Assembly: GCF_001700325.1 (NCBI RefSeq)
Contig: NZ_MATO01000060.1
Span: forward strand, 1 to 37,677
Length of the DNA: 37,677 nt
Reading direction: 5' to 3'
Source of the DNA: Caryophanon latum
GTDB taxonomy: Bacteria; Bacillota; Bacilli; Bacillales_A; Planococcaceae
Shown here: positions 32,306-37,677 of the stretch, piece by piece
How positions within the stretch are numbered: position 1 is the first letter of the stretch
How the letters are laid out: the number at the start of each line of letters is the position of its first letter
Notes under the pieces: model-generated
The model's input: the letters and a program-made list of their open reading frames with translations, nothing else
Told to the model about the DNA's origin: nothing
The model's database searches: none
Translations under genes and position numbers: made by a program

Positions 32306-32601
32306 CAAGCGTGTTGATTAGCCAGTCAATTGGCATTTCGCGTATGACGGCTCGCTTTCCTGGGGCTCGGCGGCGAACACGATGTTGGTCATGAAGGCGA
32401 TGCCACATGGACGTGGCGCTAATCGCCTTCCTCAAGCCTCCGCACCGCTCCTACGTCGCGCTTTACGGGGTCTTGAGACACGAGCTGTTCCCCAAGGAGT
32501 CTCGCCGCACGCTTCCTGCCACTATCATGCTGCATTCATTTCAGTATTGCTACTGAAAACAAACAATTCAGCTGTATAAAAGTGGCTAATCAACAGACCT
32601 G
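32306..32601 (-). repeat. Element A, complete copy 3 (with intact hairpin module)
   Basis: Terminal repeats TGTTGATTAGCCA (32312-32324) and TGGCTAATCAACA (32583-32595) are perfect, with CAAGCG and GACCTG outside, in the same orientation as copy 2. Compared with copy 1, exactly 60 bp (32371-32430) are added between GCTCGG and CTCAAGCC. This module folds with GAAGGCGAT / ATCGCCTTC and an inner GCCAC / GTGGC. Confidence 0.82.
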
Positions 32602-32631
32602 GTTTTGCACTGTAGAACCGCAATCCTTGAG

Positions 32632-32669
32632 GAAGGTGGTGAACGCCATGTCCGTGTAGCACCACCTTC
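32632..32669. repeat. Isolated hairpin related to the module
   Basis: GAAGGTGGTG and CACCACCTTC form a perfect 10-bp stem with an 18-nt loop containing CGCCATGTCCGTGTAG. It starts and ends like the module stem (GAAGG…CCTTC) but the inner stem is different. It lies downstream of the SLH glycosidase gene. Confidence 0.55.
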
Positions 32670-32752
32670 AACGTTCGTCCCCGAGTCCATCGAAAGCGAA
32701 GACGCTATACGCGAGCTGCCATGTTAACGAATCATTAACATACGTCATTTTG

Positions 32753-35047
32753 CTATTTATTTAACGTGCGGTATAGGAATACAGCAAAGTGCGCGCGCGA
32801 GATGGCGACGTTCGGTTTGTACGAGCCGTCTTCATAGCCTGTTGTCACTTCGTTTGCAGCGAGTGCTTGCACGTATTCATGCACCCAATGATCCGTCGCT
32901 ACGTCTTTAAACGTTTTGTTCGCATTGCCTTGTAAATCAAACGCGAGCGTTAAAATTTTCGCCATATGTGCGCGCGTTAGCTGACCGGACGGATTGAACT
33001 TGCCGTTTGAGCCGTCGACGATACCTAAGTTTTGTACTGCGGCGATTTCTTTATAATATGTGTACGTCGTCGCTACGTCTGAGAAGTTCGGATTTTTGAT
33101 GTTGTTCGTATCGAGCTGTAAAATACGGCTAATAATGACGGCCGCATGTGCGCGTGTCAGCTTTTGATCAGGGCGGAATGTGCCGTCCATGTAGCCTGTG
33201 AAATATTTTTTATCCGCTAAATATTCAATTTCCTTCACATACGGATACGTCGATAAAATATCTTTAAAGTTCGTCGGCTTCGGCTGTGCTTTCACCGTTA
33301 CGCTCACACCGGCTGATTTGCCACCGAGCGTTGCAATCACTTTCGCTGTACCTGGATTTTTCCCGGCTACGAAGCGTCCGTTATCGTCAATTGTGCCGAT
33401 GTCGCCGTCTACTTTGTACTGTAGCTGGTATTTATCATAAAGAAGTGGCTCTTTATTTGCAGCAAGCGCATTAATGCTAAATTGAATCGTTTCACCAGGT
33501 GATACGACGGTTGACGTTGCTTTTAAATATAGCTCGTTCGGACTTGCAACGGTCGTAATCGGATACGTTTGAATGACATCATCCTCGTGCGCAATTTGTA
33601 AGCGGTCTGTACCAACTTCCGTCATCGTATACGTTAACCCTTCACTTTTAATCGTGCCGCGCTCTGAAGAAAGGTTCAGCTTACTTTTAAACGGTGTAAT
33701 CGCATTGTAATGTGCGTCGGTCATATTTGAAACGCTCGTTACCGATGCGCTCGCCCCGACTAAAAACGTCCCAACACGTGAGCGCGTTATTTCCGCTTGT
33801 ACAGGCTTTCCAGTAGGCGCTGTACTAATTGCTTCTAAAATTGTTGAAACGCGGCGCTGAGACCCGTCTGACGGCTTATTAACAAGCACAACATCATTTG
33901 ATCCTGGCTTACGTATACCCATCGTCGTAGAACCACCACCGTCTAAATTAATCGCTGTATCGACACCGATATCGACTAAATAGTTCGCAAGCTGCGTCAT
34001 ATTCATCCCTTTTGATGCGCTTTGACGCCCATCAACCGTAATGTAATGCACTTGCTTCGTATCTTCATCAACGCCAACGACAGTGCGCGGTGTGACAGCT
34101 TTTGCACGTTCACTCGTCGCACTCATTTGTAAGTTCACGCGCCCGTTTTCAACAAGAAGCGGTCCTGTCGCAATCATAAAATCGGCATTATTCCATGCTT
34201 CGTTAATGCTGAAGTTGACCGTGACTTCCTCGCCTACTTTCATGCTTTCCATCATCGCGCGCCACGGCGTTCCGTGCACCGATAATACGAAGGCTGTATC
34301 TGGAATGTTTGCTGGCCATTTTTCAGAGTATGGAAAAACATGTGTAATTTCCCCTGTTAACGTTTGACCGAATGTGTTTTCTGTAATGCGCTTTCCTGTG
34401 TCGACAACTACTTCGACGCCGTAACTATTTTGCCCGGTGTTGCCTAAATAATATTGCGGCGTAAAAACAATCGCTTCGTCGTTATAGCGCTTTCGGTTTA
34501 AACCTGATAGCTCATACGTTTTCCCTTTATATTGCATGTTCACATCAAAATCGAATAGCGAAATTGACGGTGTGCCATCAGATTTCACACCGAACGCATA
34601 CGGCTTATTAACATATTCGTCGCTACCGACAGAAATGCGTCCACCGTTAATAATTTCATTTTTCTCCGCGAGTAGTAATAATGGATTTCCTACTGACATA
34701 TCAAAAAAGCCTGCGTTAATTGCGCCGACAACACGATGCCCTTCCTTCGAATGCGAGTTTGCCATCGCAGTCGTCGTCATGCGTCCGTTCGTCGTACCCG
34801 CAAGTCCAAGTTTTACTTTTGTATATTCATTTCGTAAATTGATCGTTAAGTGATTCACGACGTTCGTTCCGTATGAGGCGCTATATTTATATTGCTCATA
34901 CGTTACTCCTGGCGATACAGGATAGGATGTAACGGTTTGTTTTGATGCATCTGTTTCCGTTACTGGTGAAAATGTTACGATTGCGGCAATTGCAGCAATC
35001 AGTGACCATGTTCGTCTTTTTTTCATACGCTTGCTCGAGTTGAGCAC
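32753..35047 (-). CDS. Secreted phosphodiester glycosidase with C-terminal SLH repeats
   Basis: A 764-aa surface protein. A signal peptide (about 8-35, KKRRTWSLIAAIAAIVTFSP) is followed by a NAGPA/phosphodiester glycosidase domain (about 85-400). This has VVGAINAGFFDM, PRTVVGVDEDTKQVHYITVD and the catalytic-region motif INLDGGGSTTM. A BIG2/Ig-like stretch follows (about 510-590). Three SLH repeats (about 600-764) contain GTFRPDQKLTRAHAA, GKFNPSGQLTRAHMA and GSYKPNVAISRAHFA and bind pyruvylated wall polymer. The start is GTG 35047 behind AAGG; ATG 35026 is possible. Codon and base use match the neighbours. It is likely a wall-turnover or polymer-trimming enzyme; the substrate is unknown. Confidence 0.88.
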   Translation of the reverse strand: MLNSSKRMKKRRTWSLIAAIAAIVTFSPVTETDASKQTVTSYPVSPGVTYEQYKYSASYGTNVVNHLTINLRNEYTKVKLGLAGTTNGRMTTTAMANSHSKEGHRVVGAINAGFFDMSVGNPLLLLAEKNEIINGGRISVGSDEYVNKPYAFGVKSDGTPSISLFDFDVNMQYKGKTYELSGLNRKRYNDEAIVFTPQYYLGNTGQNSYGVEVVVDTGKRITENTFGQTLTGEITHVFPYSEKWPANIPDTAFVLSVHGTPWRAMMESMKVGEEVTVNFSINEAWNNADFMIATGPLLVENGRVNLQMSATSERAKAVTPRTVVGVDEDTKQVHYITVDGRQSASKGMNMTQLANYLVDIGVDTAINLDGGGSTTMGIRKPGSNDVVLVNKPSDGSQRRVSTILEAISTAPTGKPVQAEITRSRVGTFLVGASASVTSVSNMTDAHYNAITPFKSKLNLSSERGTIKSEGLTYTMTEVGTDRLQIAHEDDVIQTYPITTVASPNELYLKATSTVVSPGETIQFSINALAANKEPLLYDKYQLQYKVDGDIGTIDDNGRFVAGKNPGTAKVIATLGGKSAGVSVTVKAQPKPTNFKDILSTYPYVKEIEYLADKKYFTGYMDGTFRPDQKLTRAHAAVIISRILQLDTNNIKNPNFSDVATTYTYYKEIAAVQNLGIVDGSNGKFNPSGQLTRAHMAKILTLAFDLQGNANKTFKDVATDHWVHEYVQALAANEVTTGYEDGSYKPNVAISRAHFAVFLYRTLNK

Positions 35048-35144
35048 ACCTACCTTCTGTCCATATTTGCTTGCATTTAAGCATAACAAAGTTCCGGTTG
35101 AAATACTATTAAGCAGAAGTACGATTTGTATTTCCACATCCACT

Positions 35145-35430
35145 TTGTCGATTAGCCGTTTCTATGCAGGAAAATCGATTGTTTTCAGCAACAAACCGAA
35201 AAATACAGGCGACATGTTAGTAGCGACGACACGCTAATTGTTTTAACGTCGAGTGTATGAGTGCGACATGAAAGGCTCAAAAAAAGCACTGCCGCGTCCA
35301 TGTAGCATTGCTTTCAAAACAAATATCGTGTTTCTCCCCCCATGCCCGCGAAAAAGCGTGTCTCGATGTGAAGAGCCAATTAACAAAACAGTAAAATCCA
35401 TTCGCCGTCTATATAGTCAAAAATATTCCT
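35145..35430. repeat. Half element A plus family B tail between divergent SLH genes
   Basis: 35145-35215 matches the left end of element A copy 1: TGTCGATTAGCCGTTTCTAT, then GAAAATCGATTGTTTTCAGC. From about 35335 it changes to family B: CCCATGCCCGCGAAAAAGCG, CTCGATGTGAAGAGCC and the tail CATTCGCCGTCTATATAG. It looks like a recombinant of both families, filling the 458-bp intergenic region that must also hold both promoters. Confidence 0.6.
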
Positions 35431-35505
35431 TAATTATTTGACGTTCCACGCTACTTTTTTTTCACAACTTTTGATAGGATGTTAATAATGAGGAGGGATT
35501 CACAT

Positions 35506-37506
35506 TTGAAGAAAATATTCACCATCCTTTCTATGATTTTGCTACTTATGTCGTCTTCATTAACGACTTATGCAGATTCATTAACTGGAACGACACATGA
35601 ACAAGGCATGCGTTACTTAATTAAAAAAGGTGCGATTTTACCTGATACAAATAATCAATACTACCCAAACGCAATCGTAACACGTGGACAATTCGCATCT
35701 TTTCTTTCTGCTGCGCTTGACCTACCTGAAACTACCATGAATCCATTTAAAGATGTGGTAGGTTCTACAAGACAAGATATCGCCATTCGCCGTGTCGCAA
35801 ATGCAGGCATCGTCACTGGCTATGAGGACGAAACATTTCGACCTAATGATTCCATTTCACGTCAGCATATGGCACGAATGATTGTACGTTCGTTAAACTA
35901 CTTAAAATATGATACGAGTAAAATTCCGACGACACTTTCATTTGCCGATACGCAAGACATTGCGATCGCGCATCGTGATGCCGTTGCAATTGGTGTAGCA
36001 CTTGGGATTATTAAAGGGGACACACAAGCAGATGGCACGTACTTTAAGCCAGGAAACAATGCAACGGTAGGACAAGCTGCGACATTTGTGTTCCGCTTAA
36101 TGAATGCAGTCGAAGCCGCAAAGCCGGTTACCCCTGCACCACCGACAGTACAAGCACCAGATCCGACTCCCGCTACACCTCCAGTACAGAAACCATCACC
36201 AGTACCGGCCGCACATCATAAGTACATTGTGCCAACAACGAAAAACCAAACGATTGTTAGTCAAACATCGTATGCTACGTTAGCGGAGGCGATGAAGGCT
36301 GTACAAACGAACGAGCAATTCGTAATGGAAAAAGATACCGGACGCGTTGTGTATATGAAGTCGGGCATTGTATTTGCCAATCAATACGTCGAAATGACGC
36401 TAAACAGCAATCGTGATCGTATCGGTGCTGCTACGAACTCACAAATGGAATACGTAAACAGCGATGGCAAAAAAGTAACGGTGAGCTTTGCCAATCAAGT
36501 CGGTACAATCGACTTAAACGACAAAATCGAACTCATTCCTACAGGGTTAATCGTAGAGCGCGACCATTATACGATGAATGCAAATGGTCAGCTTATTCAT
36601 CATTTAGTATCCAATTTAAAAGAAGGTAAAACAGCCGCAAGCTACGTCGTCGGCAAAGCGCCTGCTGAAATGAAAAAGAACACGAAATATTACAGCTGGA
36701 ACGGCGTCTTCTTTACAAATAAAAACGACAAAAACGATTATTTCGATTACTACAATTACTATCAATTTTTGCCTGCTTTCTCAAAAACAAATTATACCGC
36801 TCAGGAGTTAAACAACTATATTTTAAACATGCTAAGCGGGCTTGAAAAAACGGGTAGCTCACAATATAAAAATGCAACGAAGCGCAGTAAGCTCGTTGGA
36901 CTTGGAACAATCGCCAAAAATATGGAGGCACGCTACGGCGTTAACGCGCTCATGATCATTTCACTTGCCATTAACGAAAGTGGTAACGGCTTAAGTGCAA
37001 AGGCGCTCGAATATAACAACTTATTCGGATTAAACGTGCGCGACACTGGCGACCAAAAAGATTACTTCAAATCTGTTGAAGCAAACGTTAAAGCGTTATT
37101 AACCGATTATTGGATTCCAAACTACATCGATCCGACTGGCAAATTTGCAAACGGTGCAGTATTTGGCTCAAAATATTTAGGCTTTAACATGAAATACGCC
37201 TCTGATCCGTATTGGGGAGCAAAAGCTGCAGGGCATTATTACCGTATCGACACCGCACTCGGACGAAAAGATGCGAAAAACGCTTATAAAATCGGCTTAA
37301 CACGCTCGGACAAAACGAACGTATTATCTTCTGCGTCAGGCGGAAAATCATTATATCAATATCGTCAAAAAAATTATCCGGTCATCATTAAAAACGATCG
37401 TTTAAACAATGTGTACGAAATTATTGCCGATAAACATACGAATGAAAAAGTCGTTTCAGGTTACATTTCAAAGGATGCTGTACGCATTATTAAAACTACA
37501 CAATAA
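35506..37506 (+). CDS. SLH-domain N-acetylglucosaminidase (autolysin)
   Basis: A 666-aa surface murein hydrolase. A signal peptide (about 1-23, KKIFTILSMILLLMSS, cleaved near TYA) is followed by three N-terminal SLH repeats (about 30-205) with NAIVTRGQFASFL, ETFRPNDSISRQHMARM and TYFKPGNNATVGQAATF. A Pro-rich linker (about 210-240) leads to a middle beta region and then a glucosaminidase domain (about 470-590) with candidate catalytic E491 in SLAINESGNG and NNLFGLNV. The C-terminal end is SH3-like. The start is TTG 35506, 9 nt behind AGGAGG; an upstream ATG overlaps that SD. It probably cuts glycan strands for cell separation. Confidence 0.9.
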   Translation: MKKIFTILSMILLLMSSSLTTYADSLTGTTHEQGMRYLIKKGAILPDTNNQYYPNAIVTRGQFASFLSAALDLPETTMNPFKDVVGSTRQDIAIRRVANAGIVTGYEDETFRPNDSISRQHMARMIVRSLNYLKYDTSKIPTTLSFADTQDIAIAHRDAVAIGVALGIIKGDTQADGTYFKPGNNATVGQAATFVFRLMNAVEAAKPVTPAPPTVQAPDPTPATPPVQKPSPVPAAHHKYIVPTTKNQTIVSQTSYATLAEAMKAVQTNEQFVMEKDTGRVVYMKSGIVFANQYVEMTLNSNRDRIGAATNSQMEYVNSDGKKVTVSFANQVGTIDLNDKIELIPTGLIVERDHYTMNANGQLIHHLVSNLKEGKTAASYVVGKAPAEMKKNTKYYSWNGVFFTNKNDKNDYFDYYNYYQFLPAFSKTNYTAQELNNYILNMLSGLEKTGSSQYKNATKRSKLVGLGTIAKNMEARYGVNALMIISLAINESGNGLSAKALEYNNLFGLNVRDTGDQKDYFKSVEANVKALLTDYWIPNYIDPTGKFANGAVFGSKYLGFNMKYASDPYWGAKAAGHYYRIDTALGRKDAKNAYKIGLTRSDKTNVLSSASGGKSLYQYRQKNYPVIIKNDRLNNVYEIIADKHTNEKVVSGYISKDAVRIIKTTQ

Positions 37507-37508
37507 CG

Positions 37509-37572
37509 AAAAAAGAGCTGTCCGATCAATACATTAAAGTGTACCCTTTGTAAAGGACATTTTGAAAAAGAG
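37509..37572 (-). mobile_element. Terminal region of the IS3-type element
   Basis: Just after the OrfB stop, read on the minus strand, come TGTCCTTTACAAAGGGTACA and later a TCGGACAGCTCTTTTTTC stretch. A TGTCC…GGGTACAC segment after OrfB is usual for this IS type. The exact end and any target duplication cannot be fixed without the other end. Confidence 0.4.
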
Positions 37573-37677
37573 CTAGCAAACTTGTTGGAGCTGCTGTCTG
37601 TATTTTACAGGCGGCAGCTTCTTTAAGTTCCATTGCCCTCGATAATGATTGTAATACGTCATATAACTTTAGATCGT
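37573..37677 (-). pseudogene. C-terminal end of an IS3-family transposase (OrfB), cut by the window edge
   Basis: On the minus strand the frame ending at TAG 37573-37575 reads YMTYYNHYRGQWNLKKLPPV followed by KYRQQLQQVC, the typical OrfB tail (…YYN..R.QW.LKK..PV.YR). Going upstream the same frame meets TAA at 37669-37671, and the expected residues D-L-K continue in another frame. A 2-base loss in an A-run would explain this, so the copy may be frameshifted. Only about 35 codons are inside the window, so intactness cannot be judged fully. Confidence 0.65.
37588..37627. other. Hairpin inside the IS3 OrfB tail
   Basis: GAGCTGCTGTCTG and CAGGCGGCAGCTTC form an imperfect stem followed by CTTTAAG on the plus strand. 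It lies in coding sequence of the OrfB tail, so it may be incidental, although it could stop read-through from the SLH glucosaminidase gene into the element. Confidence 0.3.

Noticed and set aside
24982-32601. CRISPR array explanation for the repeated sequences
   Set aside because: The repeats are 75-315 bp, dispersed by kilobases, in both orientations, without regular spacers or cas genes.

Overview
The window looks like a chromosome segment of a flagellated, S-layer-bearing Gram-positive bacterium of the Bacillales, most likely a Planococcaceae relative (Solibacillus/Lysinibacillus/Caryophanon type). This rests on gene order, SD sequences of the AAGGAGG type, and the combination of SecA2/SlaP with SLH-domain proteins. 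The species is inferred, not identified.

Region 1 (1-2000) holds an IS1182-type insertion sequence bracketed by two near-identical 35-bp stem-loops. It appears to have inserted into, and duplicated, the transcription terminator of the flagellin gene. The first ~60 bases and the last ~170 bases look like ends of IS3-type elements, so the window may be bounded by multicopy IS elements.

Region 2 (2039-11773, all minus strand) is the late-flagellar/competence block in the order known from Bacillus subtilis: comFA, comFC, yvyF, flgM, flgN, flgK, flgL, yviE, fliW, csrA, hag (listed in transcription direction). comFB is missing. The hag leader carries a CsrA-type GGA hairpin and a sigma-D-like promoter, matching the FliW-CsrA-Hag homeostasis circuit.

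Region 3 (12061-19523) has degV, a lipoprotein gene, degU, degS (minus), then yigZ/yvyE and an LCP-family wall-polymer ligase gene (plus), then tagO (minus). This is also close to B. subtilis order.

Region 4 (19909-37506) departs from B. subtilis and reads as an S-layer/cell-surface island. It contains secA2-slaP (accessory export of S-layer proteins), a LIVCS amino-acid transporter preceded by strong CodY-box matches, a secreted S41 protease and a TetR regulator. It continues with an operon of polysaccharide pyruvyl transferase, GT4 glycosyltransferase and MurJ-like flippase (secondary wall polymer synthesis and pyruvylation, the ligand of SLH domains). Two divergent secreted SLH proteins complete it: a phosphodiester glycosidase with C-terminal SLH repeats and a glucosaminidase with N-terminal SLH repeats.

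The most unusual feature is a set of dispersed GC-rich intergenic repeats. One subfamily (element A) is MITE-like: three full copies of about 235-315 bp end in perfect 13-bp inverted repeats, and several degenerate or partial copies occur too. Some copies carry an extra 60-bp hairpin module that also appears independently elsewhere. Base-paired positions covary between copies, which suggests selection on, or an origin from, a folded RNA or single-stranded DNA structure. The repeats occupy nearly every long intergenic gap, including one between flgK and flgL and one between an SLH gene and its apparent terminator.
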